Assembly: GCA_035569495.1 (NCBI GenBank)
Contig: DATMMX010000028.1
Span: 61,402-125,401 of the forward strand
Source of the DNA: DASRDZ01 sp035569495
GTDB lineage: Bacteria > Chloroflexota > Dormibacteria > Aeolococcales > Aeolococcaceae
Direction of reading: 5' to 3'
DNA length: 64,000 nucleotides
Positions 52,267 through 62,743 of this stretch are shown piece by piece. Position 1 is the first letter of the stretch. Each line of letters begins with the position of its first letter. Below the pieces are notes generated by a model. It did not search any database. It had not been told where the DNA came from and saw only the letters and a list, made by a program, of their open reading frames with translations. Made by a program: the position numbers and the translations under genes.

Positions 52267-52852
52267 CTATCGCTCTGATGGCTCCATGGTCGCAACGGCG
52301 CGGTTCATAAGAATGGACACTCCGCTGCGCGGTTGCGCAATCCAGACGGCAGTCGTGATTAGGCGGTGGTCCACGAGACCGGCGGCGCGGACGAGGTGCG
52401 CTTCGGAGCAGCGAGGGCACCGGCGAGACGGGCACAGCGGCGACGAATCTCTCGGAGGTTCGAAGGGCATCGCTTCAGCCAGCTCGGTGCAGCGCGCCCG
52501 TGCCTCGAAGTCGGCGTCCGCATGGAGCACGGGCATGCCCTCGCGCACCGCCACGGGCCGCGATCAGGCAGTCGATTAGGCGCCGCTCCGTCGCGCCTTG
52601 GCGGCGGCACTGCCGGTGGGGCGCCGCGGCGGCGGCGAGGTCCCCGGGCAGGCAGTGCACCATCCGCGCCCGCCCGAGCAGGCCGCGGAGCTGGTGTAGA
52701 TTCCCGTCGTCGCGGGCGCCGGCGAGGACCTCCATGAGCACCAGCTCGGTGAGCGCGAGCTCACGGTCGAGCAGGCGGTCGACCTCGTCGCACGCAGGCG
52801 AGCCGGTGTCGCGAAGAAACTCGATCCAGGCCGAGCTGTCGACGAGGATCAC
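52267..52852 (-). pseudogene. vapC: VapC-type PIN toxin with frameshift
   Basis: From the GTG at 52852 the frame reads VILVDSSAWIEFLRDTGSP..., VLMEVLAGARDD, ERRLIDCLIAAR: the first acidic residues (D5, E41) and the D of the third motif of a PIN ribonuclease. Near 52556 an extra C shifts the frame; the continuation VAVREGMPVLHADADFEARARCTELAEA, which supplies the last acidic pair, is in the next frame and runs on to a stop at 52267. The protein as encoded lacks its last motif. Confidence 0.75.
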
Positions 52853-53054
52853 GGCTGCGCGACCCTCGACTCTCGCATCTGGTCGAGATCGCCCTCCCGG
52901 CCCGAGCCCCTCAGCCGCCGGGGTCCGGCGACGGTGAGCTCGCGGCCAGCTCGCGGAGTGCGACGTTGACCGCGTCGCGCTTGCTGGTGAGCCCGTAGCG
53001 GCGCATGACCACCATGCAAGCTTCCTCATCGATGTCGGTGTTCGTGCGGCCCAT
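52849..53054 (-). pseudogene. vapB: VapB-type antitoxin with frameshift
   Basis: From the ATG at 53054 the frame encodes MGRTNTDIDEEACMVVMRRYGLTSKRDAVNVALRELAASS and stops early at 52911 (47 residues). In another frame the following sequence reads RRLRGSGREGDLDQMRESR and stops at 52849, overlapping the vapC GTG. This is the usual C-terminal toxin-binding part of a VapB. So both genes of this pair carry a frameshift. Confidence 0.7.
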
Positions 53055-53114
53055 ACACCACGCCCCACCCCGCACGCCGCACCCAACCCCCGTCGAGGCG
53101 GGCAGAATGACCGC

Positions 53115-53798
53115 ATGAGGCCACCCCGGCCCGCCCTCCTCTTCGACCTCGACGGCACCCTGGTCGACAGCGTCTACCAGCACGTTCTCGCCTGGCACGA
53201 GGCGATGCGCGAGGAGGGCATCGAGCTCTCGGTGTGGCGCATCCACCGGCGCATCGGCATGAGCGGCGGCCTGTTCCTCGACGCGCTGGCCCGCGAGCTG
53301 GGCGCGGAGATCACCGCCGAGCGGGCGCTGCGCCTGCGCACCCGGCACGCCGAGGGCTTCCTGCGCCGCGCCGACGAGGTGCAGGCACTCCCCGGGGCGC
53401 GCGAGCTGCTCCAGCACCTCACCGAGGCCGGCGCGCCCTGGGCGATCGCCACCAGCGGCCGGCGCATGACCGCCGACATGGGCCTGGCTCTGCTCGGCAT
53501 CCCCGCCGACACCCCCGTGGTGACCCGCGACGACGTCGAGCACGCCAAGCCGGATCCCGACCTGTTCCTCGCCGCCGCGGCCCGGTTGGGCGTCGACCCG
53601 TCCGCGTGCTTCGTCGTCGGCGACAGCGTGTGGGACATGCTGGCGGCGCAACGGGCGCGGGCGCTCGGCATCGGCGTGCTCTCGGGTGGCTACGGGCGCG
53701 AGGAGCTGGCCGGTGCGGGGGCGTACCGGGTCTACGAGGACCCGCGCGACCTGCTCGACCACCTCGACGAGGTCGGGGTTCGCCGCCGCTCGGTCTGA
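53115..53798 (+). CDS. HAD-superfamily phosphatase
   Basis: 227 residues. HAD motifs: I is LLFDLDGTLVDS (nucleophile Asp 11), II is IATSGR, III is the Lys in HAKPDPDLF, and IV is VGDSVWD. The cap inserted after motif I is helical (type C1), as in phosphoglycolate phosphatase-like or beta-phosphoglucomutase-like enzymes. Substrate is unknown. It stands alone between the decayed vapBC and selD. Confidence 0.9.
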   Translation: MRPPRPALLFDLDGTLVDSVYQHVLAWHEAMREEGIELSVWRIHRRIGMSGGLFLDALARELGAEITAERALRLRTRHAEGFLRRADEVQALPGARELLQHLTEAGAPWAIATSGRRMTADMGLALLGIPADTPVVTRDDVEHAKPDPDLFLAAAARLGVDPSACFVVGDSVWDMLAAQRARALGIGVLSGGYGREELAGAGAYRVYEDPRDLLDHLDEVGVRRRSV

Positions 53799-53817
53799 GT
53801 GCGAGCGCGGGCGCGGC

Positions 53818-54873
<1,056 letters not shown>

Positions 54874-54892
54874 GCGGCGAGCCTAGCACCTC

Positions 54893-54921
54893 TTGACGAC
54901 TTACACAAGCGTGTGTATTGT
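54893..54921 (+). promoter_or_regulatory. Sigma-70-type promoter with internal palindrome
   Basis: TTGACG (54893-54898), a 17-base spacer and TATTGT (54916-54921). The spacer contains TACACA-AGCG-TGTGTA (54902-54917), a perfect inverted repeat that reaches the -10, so a bound repressor would block polymerase. A hairpin GGTGC-N4-GCACC (54933-54946) and GGCCGGAGGGG (54950-54960) follow in the transcript. Confidence 0.8.
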
Positions 54922-54995
54922 GCGACATCGGAGGTGCACGCGCACCAGCGGCCGGAGGGGTGCCGTTCCCAAGCCCGTACAAGGGAGATCGCCCC

Positions 54996-55379
54996 ATGCC
55001 GCCACGCTGGTTCCGCGCCCTCGTCGTCGCGGAGAGCGCCGCCGCCATCGCCCTCGCCGTCGTCGGCGTGCGCCTCGTCGTCCACGGAGTCCACGCCGCC
55101 GGTGACGCGCTGACGTGGCTGCGCCCCGCGCATCACGCGCCTCCCCTGCCCTCGCCACTTCCCGACCTCGGCGGGACGCTCGCCGCGCCGCCCACACACG
55201 CGACGCAGCCGGTGATCGCCGGCATCGAGACGCTGACCCCGCAGCTCTTCGCGCGCCTCAACCGGCAGACCGGCGCGTTCGCCGAGGCCGAGTACGCGCT
55301 GCTGCTCGACCTCGAATCGCTCGCACGCGACGAGGCCACGCGCCTGCTCAGCGGAGTGCACGTTCCGCCCGCTCCATGA
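54996..55379 (+). CDS. Membrane-anchored protein of unknown function
   Basis: 127 residues from the ATG at 54996 with AAGGGAGAT seven bases upstream. There is one N-terminal membrane helix (about 8-35), a Pro-rich spacer, and a C-terminal helical segment (TPQLFARLNRQTGAFAEAEYALLLDLESLARDEATRLL). No family is recognised. It starts the segment that leads to the secretion-like genes and shares its leader design with the promoter at 55415. Confidence 0.55.
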   Translation: MPPRWFRALVVAESAAAIALAVVGVRLVVHGVHAAGDALTWLRPAHHAPPLPSPLPDLGGTLAAPPTHATQPVIAGIETLTPQLFARLNRQTGAFAEAEYALLLDLESLARDEATRLLSGVHVPPAP

Positions 55380-55414
55380 GAATTGCGCGACGACGCAATC
55401 GCACGAGTCCACCC

Positions 55415-55444
55415 TTGACAACCACCACAGATCTGTAGTAGTCT
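55415..55444 (+). promoter_or_regulatory. Promoter for secretion-like cassette
   Basis: A perfect -35 TTGACA (55415-55420) is followed 18 bases later by TAGTCT (55439-55444) as a likely -10. ACAGATCTGT (55427-55436) is a 10-bp palindrome in the spacer, in the same position as the palindrome of the promoter at 54893. Confidence 0.6.
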
Positions 55445-55454
55445 CATCCCCGTC

Positions 55455-55488
55455 GGCGCGAGGCGCCGGAGGCCGGAGGGGCGGCCTC
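55455..55488 (+). other. Leader hairpins before the pilin-like gene
   Basis: GGCGC-GAG-GCGCC (55455-55467) is followed by GAGGCC-N8-GGCCTC (55469-55488), whose loop is purine-rich. The 11-mer GGCCGGAGGGG (55471-55481) also occurs at 54950, after a similar hairpin. It may stabilise the transcript's 5' end or bind a regulator. Confidence 0.45.
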
Positions 55489-55525
55489 ATCCAGCAACCC
55501 GTTCCTGCAACCCGGAGGCCGCCCC

Positions 55526-55585
55526 ATGCACACGTCCGTCTGTCTTCCGCGCGCCCACGTGCGGCGCGAGCCGTGGAGCCGCTGA
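55526..55585 (+). CDS. Possible 19-residue leader peptide
   Basis: ATG at 55526 to TGA at 55585, reading MHTSVCLPRAHVRREPWSR. GGAGG lies seven bases upstream. It ends 4 bp before the next gene's ATG, so it could couple translation of the pilin-like gene. The evidence is only its spacing and ribosome site. Confidence 0.35.
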   Translation: MHTSVCLPRAHVRREPWSR

Positions 55586-55589
55586 CGCC

Positions 55590-55829
55590 ATGCAGCAGCT
55601 CAAGTCGCTCATCGACAACTGGGTCGGCCTGGCCCAGAGCCTGATCGGCTCCATCGGCGCCCTCGCCTTCCTGGTCGCGTTCCTCTACAAGATCATCGCC
55701 GTGGAGCCGCGCAGTGTGATGGAGGCCAAGCGCTGGATCGGCCGCATCGTCTTCGGGACGATCGGCGTCGAGCTGGCGGGAACCCTGACCCACGCGCTGC
55801 TCTCCGCAGTGCCGTCGAACCTGCACTGA
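55590..55829 (+). CDS. Small VirB2-like membrane protein
   Basis: 79 residues with two hydrophobic helices (LIGSIGALAFLVAFLYKIIAV and IVFGTIGVELAGTLTHALLSAV) joined by a basic cytoplasmic loop (EAKRWIGR). Size and topology match VirB2/TrbC-type pilins, and the next gene looks like VirB6/TrbL, its usual neighbour. There is no cleaved long signal as in classical VirB2, so the assignment is an inference from context. Confidence 0.5.
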   Translation: MQQLKSLIDNWVGLAQSLIGSIGALAFLVAFLYKIIAVEPRSVMEAKRWIGRIVFGTIGVELAGTLTHALLSAVPSNLH

Positions 55830-55845
55830 GCACGTTCCTCTCGAC

Positions 55846-56787
55846 ATGCACACGCTCGCGTTCCTGCAGGCACTGCGCGACCCCGCCGGGTGGGTGGTGC
55901 ACCTCGTCGTCGGGGTGCTCACCCACTTCATCGACGGCGCGCGTCACGACGTGGAGAGCGTCCTGCAACGCTACCTGTTCAGCACCGTCGACACCTCCGT
56001 CGCCTACACGCGAGCATTCACCGACAACCCGCCACTCCGTCACCTCACCTTCGGCCTGGCACTGGCCATGGACGTGCTGCTCGTCGCCGTCCTGATCATC
56101 GGACTGCTGCGCGGCATCTTCGAGCACACGTCATACCGCGCCCGCTACTCGCTCAAGGTGCTCCTGCCGCGGCTGCTGCTGGCGGTGGCCCTGGTGCACT
56201 TCTCACTGCCGCTGGCGCAGATGGCGATCGACCTCGACAACGCGCTCGGCCAGGTCGCCGCCGGTCTCGGCGGCGCGATGCACGTCGACGGCCTGCCCTG
56301 GAGCTCGTCACTGAGCGCCCCGCTGGTCGCCAACATGTCGGTCACCCAGGACATCTTCCACGCCGTCTTCGTCGTCGGGCTGGTCATCGCGCTGGTGCTG
56401 CTGGTGCTGTCGTATGTCGTCCGCTACGCGCTCCTCTCCGTCCTCATCGTCGTCTCGCCCGTCGCGGCCGTGTGCAGCGTGCTTCCCGACACGCGATCCT
56501 ACGCGCGCACCTGGCTGCGCCTGTTCATGGTCACCGTGTTCATGCAAGCGGTGCAGCTCGTCGTCCTGCGCGTCGCCATGACGCTGGCGTTCGACAACAG
56601 CGGCTTCGGCCTCGTGCAGACCTTCTACGGCCTGGCCACCCTGGTGCTGATGCTCAAGGTGCCCGGCGCGCTCAACACCGCATCACATCTGGAGACGAAG
56701 ACCAAGACGCTCGGCCACCACGTCGAGCGCGCCTTCAAGCACGCCGTCCACACCACCGCCGGCCACGGCGCGGCGCGGAGGGCGTGA
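55846..56787 (+). CDS. VirB6/TrbL-like membrane protein
   Basis: 313 residues with about seven hydrophobic segments and the motif-like segments WVVHLVVGVLTHFIDGARHDV, RYSLKVLLPRLLLAVALVHFSLPLAQMAIDLDNAL, and IVVSPVAAVCSVLPDTRSYARTWLRLFMVTVFMQAVQLVVLR. This matches the TrbL/VirB6 fold of type IV secretion channels (central W-x-x-x-F region). The stop overlaps the next gene's ATG by one base (TGATG). Confidence 0.7.
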   Translation: MHTLAFLQALRDPAGWVVHLVVGVLTHFIDGARHDVESVLQRYLFSTVDTSVAYTRAFTDNPPLRHLTFGLALAMDVLLVAVLIIGLLRGIFEHTSYRARYSLKVLLPRLLLAVALVHFSLPLAQMAIDLDNALGQVAAGLGGAMHVDGLPWSSSLSAPLVANMSVTQDIFHAVFVVGLVIALVLLVLSYVVRYALLSVLIVVSPVAAVCSVLPDTRSYARTWLRLFMVTVFMQAVQLVVLRVAMTLAFDNSGFGLVQTFYGLATLVLMLKVPGALNTASHLETKTKTLGHHVERAFKHAVHTTAGHGAARRA

Positions 56788-57647
56788 TGATCCGCATCGT
56801 CATCGCCGCAGGCACGGCCGTGGTGCTGAGCGGTGCCGCGGTCGGCACCGGCGCCGCCATGCACGACGCCGGGAGCGTCCTCGGCCGCGTCGTCGCGGTG
56901 GGTGTTGCCGGCGTGTCGGTCGACGACGCACCCGGGCATACCGCCCTGGTGCACGCACCTGCGGGCACCGCGTTGCTCGCCATCGCCGCCGGGACGATCG
57001 CGGTCCCCTCGCCGGGCCGCGTCGTCATCAGCGGCGCAGGTGACGACCTGGGACTGAACGTCGACGTGGCGGGACTCGGCGACAACGTTCCGGACGGAAC
57101 TGTGCAGCGGGGCGACGTCGTCGGCCACGTCCTCGCCGCGGATCACGCGGTCACTCTGCGCGCGACGCTCGACGGCGAGGCGCTCGACGCACCTTCGCTG
57201 TTGCGCGCTGCGCTGAACGGCGTCAGCGCCGCCGCCGGTGCGTGGACCCGACCGGTCGACGGCGCCGTCGTCACCCAACCGTTCGGCTGCTCCCAATACA
57301 CGATGGAGCCCGTCGACCACAGCTGCGCGTCGGGACACATGCACACCGGCATCGACCTCGGCGCGCCGCTGGGCACGCCGGTGCACGCCGCCCTCGACGG
57401 CGTCGCTCGCGTGGTCACGTCCGCGACCGGCTACGGCCTGCACGTCGTCCTCGACAGCGGCGACGGCCTGACGACGCTGTACGCGCACCTCGATTCGGCA
57501 ACGGTTCACGACGGCGACGAGGTCGCCGCCGGTGACGTCATCGGCCAGGTCGGCAGCACCGGCAACTCGACCGGTCCGCACCTGCACTTCGAGGTGCGCC
57601 GCGACGGCATCGCCGAGGACCCCGCGCTCGACGTAGCACTGCCGTGA
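56787..57647 (+). CDS. M23 family peptidase, exported
   Basis: 286 residues. An N-terminal hydrophobic segment (3-25) is a signal or anchor. The C-terminal LytM/M23 domain (about 175-280) has TQPFGCSQ, HMHTGIDLGAPLGTPVHAALDG, the AHL motif in TLYAHLDS, and GPHLHFEVR, all zinc and catalytic residues. It should cut peptidoglycan cross-links. In a secretion cassette this is the wall-opening enzyme, in the role VirB1-type transglycosylases fill elsewhere. Confidence 0.9.
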   Translation: MIRIVIAAGTAVVLSGAAVGTGAAMHDAGSVLGRVVAVGVAGVSVDDAPGHTALVHAPAGTALLAIAAGTIAVPSPGRVVISGAGDDLGLNVDVAGLGDNVPDGTVQRGDVVGHVLAADHAVTLRATLDGEALDAPSLLRAALNGVSAAAGAWTRPVDGAVVTQPFGCSQYTMEPVDHSCASGHMHTGIDLGAPLGTPVHAALDGVARVVTSATGYGLHVVLDSGDGLTTLYAHLDSATVHDGDEVAAGDVIGQVGSTGNSTGPHLHFEVRRDGIAEDPALDVALP

Positions 57648-57705
57648 GCCGCGCGGCGATTCCCCCCGCCTACCGCGGGCCCACGCCCGCAATCAGGAGA
57701 AGTCC

Positions 57706-58161
57706 ATGGTCAACAAGGTCATCCTCATCGGCAATCTCACTCGCGACAGCGAGACCGTCGCGGGTTCACGCGGCGCCGTCACGCGCATGCGCCTGGCCAC
57801 CTCGACGCACTGGCGCGACCCCGACGGCAACCGCGTGGAGACGACGGAGTTCCACAGCCTGGTCGCCTTCCAGCGGCTCGGCGAGATCTGCGCGCAGTAC
57901 TGCTACAAGGGGCGCCGCATCTACGTCGAGGGGCGCCTGCGCACCCGCGAGTACGACGGTTCCGACGGCCTGCGCCGCACCACGACCGAGGTGGTCGTGG
58001 ACACCATGCGCCTGCTCGACCGCCGCGAGGACGGCGGCGCCGAGGGCGATGCGGTCAACGCCACCGCGTTGTCCGACGCCGCTCCTCCGCAGGACGACCA
58101 CGCCGCCGCCCACGCACCCGACGAGTCCGGGCTGGCCCTCAGCGGCGCGCCCGGGCGCTGA
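57706..58161 (+). CDS. ssb: Single-stranded DNA-binding protein
   Basis: 151 residues. OB-fold SSB pattern: MVNKVILIGNLTRDSET, RMRLATSTHWRDPDGNRVETTEFHSLVAFQRLGEI, CYKGRRIYVEGRLRTREYDG. The tail is disordered and acidic but lacks the DDDIPF tip, so partner recruitment may differ from the housekeeping SSB. Placed after the M23 gene it is likely specialised for DNA transfer or uptake. Confidence 0.9.
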   Translation: MVNKVILIGNLTRDSETVAGSRGAVTRMRLATSTHWRDPDGNRVETTEFHSLVAFQRLGEICAQYCYKGRRIYVEGRLRTREYDGSDGLRRTTTEVVVDTMRLLDRREDGGAEGDAVNATALSDAAPPQDDHAAAHAPDESGLALSGAPGR

Positions 58162-58246
58162 ACGAACGCCGCCAACACCCCGAGGCACCGGCGCGATGGC
58201 AACGCAGCCGCGCCGGTCGCCTCGCCGAGGCGAGGAGGGTCAGATG

Positions 58247-58804
58247 CTAGGCAGGCCGGGTCCGGGCGAACAGAGCGCGCACTCGCTCCTCGAAGTGTTC
58301 GAGCGGCAGGGTGTCGTAGTCGGGGTCGAAGGCCACCTGGTCCCACTCGTCGGCGAAGCGCTCGCCGAGCGAGAAGGCCGGGTTGTCGCGGTACTGCTCG
58401 CGCGCATCCGGGTCCATGCCCAGGTACTGGTAGTAGTGCCGCCCCTGGAAGTCCTGATGGGTCAGGATCATCCAGTACACCTCCGGCCGCACGTACGGCT
58501 TGAGGATCTCCGCCGCGATGGCCCCGTGGTTGGGCACCGACACCGCCTTGCCGATGTCGTGGCAGAGCGAGGCGATGACCATCTCGTCGTCGGCGCCCGC
58601 CCGCTCGGCGCGGGTGGCGGTCTGCAGGCAGTGGGTGAGCTGGTCGATCGCGAAGCCGTCGACCACGTCCTGCAGCGAGCGGAGCATCCCCAGGATGCGG
58701 TCGGCGGTCCGCCCTTGGTTGGCCGCCGTCTCGGTGCCGATGGTCATCCACTGCTCGGCGGTGCCCTGGTCCATCCGGGTGAAGCTGCTCGCCGTCGTCG
58801 CCAT
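58247..58804 (-). CDS. HD-domain phosphohydrolase-like protein
   Basis: 185 residues from the ATG at 58804 with GGAGGTG nine bases upstream. The HD motif (SLCHDIGKAVSVPNHG) with upstream His (LTHCLQTA) and a distal His in LTHQDFQGRHYYQYLG gives a metal-binding helical domain, as in inositol-oxygenase-like or HDc hydrolases. Substrate is unknown. It is divergent from the biotin carboxylase. Confidence 0.85.
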   Translation of the reverse strand: MATTASSFTRMDQGTAEQWMTIGTETAANQGRTADRILGMLRSLQDVVDGFAIDQLTHCLQTATRAERAGADDEMVIASLCHDIGKAVSVPNHGAIAAEILKPYVRPEVYWMILTHQDFQGRHYYQYLGMDPDAREQYRDNPAFSLGERFADEWDQVAFDPDYDTLPLEHFEERVRALFARTRPA

Positions 58805-58984
58805 GCTCAACACACCTCCGTGCGGCACGCCACACGCTGCGGCGGGGCGGCCAGACGGCCGAGCGTAGCACGGGATCGCGGAGCCACCACGCGTCGCCTG
58901 GCTAGAATCGTGCGGGCCGCCCACCACGGCCTGGAGGCATCCGCCCGCAGCGCGCCGCAGCGGGCCACTCGATTGGAGGTGCTC

Positions 58985-60369
<1,385 letters not shown>

Positions 60370-60373
<4 letters not shown>

Positions 60374-61152
60374 ACCTCACCCACGTTCTCTACGAGGTGC
60401 GCGACCGCGTCGCCACCGTCACCCTCAACCAGCCAGAGAAGCGCAACCCGCTCAGCGACGCGATGCTGCGCGACATCATCGCCGCGCTGGACGAGGCCAA
60501 GCGAGACGACGAGGTGCGCGTCATCGTCCTGACCGGCGCAGGCGACAAGGCGTTCTGCGCCGGCGCCGACCTCAGCGGCTTCGGCGGCGACCTCACCCAG
60601 GTGCAGAAACACCTCGCCCGCAGCGGCTTCGTCGACATGTTCCTGGCCATCGAGAAGTTGGGCAAACCGCTGATCGGCTGCGTCAACGGGCACGCCCTCG
60701 CCGGCGGCTTCGGCCTCGCCCTGGCGTGCGACATGATCGTCGCCGCCGACACCGCCACCTTCGGCACCCCGGAGATCAACGTCGGTCTGTGGCCGATGAT
60801 GATCATGGCCATCATCAACCGCCAGCTCGCCCCCAAGCGCTGCATGGAGCTGTTCATGAGTGGCAAGCGCATCAGCGCCGACCAGGCGCTGGAATGGGGC
60901 CTGGTCAACAGCGTGGTGCCGCTTGCGGACGTGCGCGTCGAGGCGAGGAAGCTGGCCCGGTCGCTGACCGTCAAGAGCCCGCTGATCATGAAGCTGGGGC
61001 GCGACGCCTTCTTCGCCGTCGACGGCCTGGGCTACGAGCAGGCGCTGCGCCACCTGCAGTCGCAGCTCACCCTGGTCACGCTGACCGAGGACTCGGTCGA
61101 GGGCATCACCGCCTTCCTCGAGAAGCGCGAGCCCGACTTCAAGGGACGCTGA
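60370..61152 (+). CDS. Enoyl-CoA hydratase/isomerase family protein
   Basis: 260 residues from the GTG at 60370. LNQPEKRNPLSDAML, AFCAGADLSGFGG (oxyanion hole), VNGHALAGGFGLALACDMIVAA and GTPEINVGLWPMM are crotonase-family signatures, with the catalytic-region Glu conserved (PEINVGL). Its place between carboxylase subunits suggests that it acts on an unsaturated or carboxylated acyl-CoA of the same route, for example in leucine or geranyl-type degradation. Confidence 0.92.
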
Positions 61153-61153
61153 C

Positions 61154-62713
61154 ATCGCCAAGACGCTCGACGAGTACACCGAGGAGCTGCGCGAACGCCG
61201 CGAGAAGTACCTGCGAATGGGCGGCGAGGAGGCGATCGCCAAGCAGCACGGCCGCAACAAGCTGACCGCCCGCGAGCGCATCGCGCTGCTCTTCGACGAG
61301 GGCACCTTCGAGGAGTTCGGCCTGCTCGCCCACCAGCACTCGATGCACGTCGCCAACACCGAGCCGGACAAGACGCCGGCCGACGGCGTGGTCACCGGCA
61401 GCGGCCTGGTCGACGGCCGCCGCGTCTACGCCGCCGCCTACGACTTCACCGTGATGGCGGGCAGCATGGGCATGATCGGCGAGCAGAAGGTGGCCCGGCT
61501 GCGCGCCAAGGCGATGCTCAACAACCTGCCCATGGTGTGGCTGCTCGACTCCGCGGGCGCGCGCATCCAGGAGGCGGTGGGCAGCACCTTCGCCGGCAGC
61601 GGCGCGCTCTTCTACGAGCAGGTGCAGATGAGCGGCGTGGTCCCCCAGGTGGCCGGCATGTTGGGGCCATGTGCGGCAGGAACTGCCTACATCCCCGGGC
61701 TCGCCGACTTCGTCCCCATGGTCAAGGACACCAGCAGCATGTCGCTCGGCGGCGCCCGGCTGGTCGAGGCCGCCACCGGCGAGAAGACCACCGACCACGA
61801 CATGGGCGGCAGCCAGATCCACTGCTACATCAGCGGCGTCGGCGACCTGGAGGTCGAGGACGACGCGCAGTGCATCGCGTCGATCCGCGAATACCTGAGC
61901 TTCCTGCCCAGCAACAACCGCGAGCGCGCGCCGCAGAAGCCCACGCAGGACCCCGGCGACCGCCAGCTCGGCGACATCGGCAAGATCGTCCCCGCCAACC
62001 CCCGCGCTGCCTACGACATGCGCAAGGTGATCAAGCGCCTGGTCGACGACGGACACTTCTTCGAGATCAAGCCCACCTGGGCGAAGAACATCGTCACCGC
62101 CTTCGGACGCTTCGCCGGCGAGTCGGTGGGCATCGTCGCCTCGCAGCCGATGGTCAAGGGCGGCGCGCTCGACGTCGACGCCGCGGACAAGGCGGCGCGC
62201 TTCATCACTCTGTGCGACGCCTTCAACGTCCCGCTGCTGTTCCTGCAGGACGTGCCCGGCTTCATCGTCGGCACCGAGGTGGAGAAGCAGGGCATCATCC
62301 GCCATGGCGCCAAGATGCTCTACGCGGTCAGCGAGGCCACCGTGCCCAAGGTCACCGTGGTGCTGCGCAAGGCGTACGGGGCCGGCTACTTCGTGATGAA
62401 CGGCCGCGGCTACCAGCCCGACGCGCTGTTCGCCTGGCCCACCGCGGAGATCAGCGTGATGGGCCCCGAGGGCGCGGTCAACATCATCTTCAACAAGCAG
62501 ATCGCCGCCGCCGAGGATCCCGACGCCGAGCGCCAGAAGTACGTGCAGGTGATCCGCCAGCAGATCGACCCCTACGTGGCCGCGTCGTGGGCGATGGTCG
62601 ACGACGTCATCGACCCCGCCGACACCCGCCGCCGCATCGTCGAGGCCTACGCGGCGGCGAAGACGAAGCAGCTCGAGCGCCCCTGGCGCAAGCACGGCGT
62701 GCGCCCCGTCTGA
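61154..62713 (+). CDS. Acyl-CoA carboxylase carboxyltransferase subunit
   Basis: 519 residues if translation starts at the ATC at 61154, where the family has its Met. The first normal start is the ATG at 61217, giving 498 residues. AKTLDEYTEELRERREKYLRMGGEEAIAKQH is conserved family sequence, and AAGGGA sits seven bases before the ATC. It has the carboxyltransferase motifs GARIQEAVGS, GPCAAGTAYIPGLADFVPMV, and VPGFIVGTEVEKQGIIRHGAKMLYAV. It transfers the carboxyl group from biotin to acetyl-, propionyl- or methylcrotonyl-CoA. A start-codon mutation or sequence error is the alternative. Confidence 0.93.
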   Translation: MAKTLDEYTEELRERREKYLRMGGEEAIAKQHGRNKLTARERIALLFDEGTFEEFGLLAHQHSMHVANTEPDKTPADGVVTGSGLVDGRRVYAAAYDFTVMAGSMGMIGEQKVARLRAKAMLNNLPMVWLLDSAGARIQEAVGSTFAGSGALFYEQVQMSGVVPQVAGMLGPCAAGTAYIPGLADFVPMVKDTSSMSLGGARLVEAATGEKTTDHDMGGSQIHCYISGVGDLEVEDDAQCIASIREYLSFLPSNNRERAPQKPTQDPGDRQLGDIGKIVPANPRAAYDMRKVIKRLVDDGHFFEIKPTWAKNIVTAFGRFAGESVGIVASQPMVKGGALDVDAADKAARFITLCDAFNVPLLFLQDVPGFIVGTEVEKQGIIRHGAKMLYAVSEATVPKVTVVLRKAYGAGYFVMNGRGYQPDALFAWPTAEISVMGPEGAVNIIFNKQIAAAEDPDAERQKYVQVIRQQIDPYVAASWAMVDDVIDPADTRRRIVEAYAAAKTKQLERPWRKHGVRPV

Positions 62714-62743
62714 CCGGATGCGCGACACTGCGCCCCGGCGCAC

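Noticed and set aside
54874..55590. Riboswitch in the leader regions
   Set aside because: The hairpins are short and match no riboswitch class that I know.
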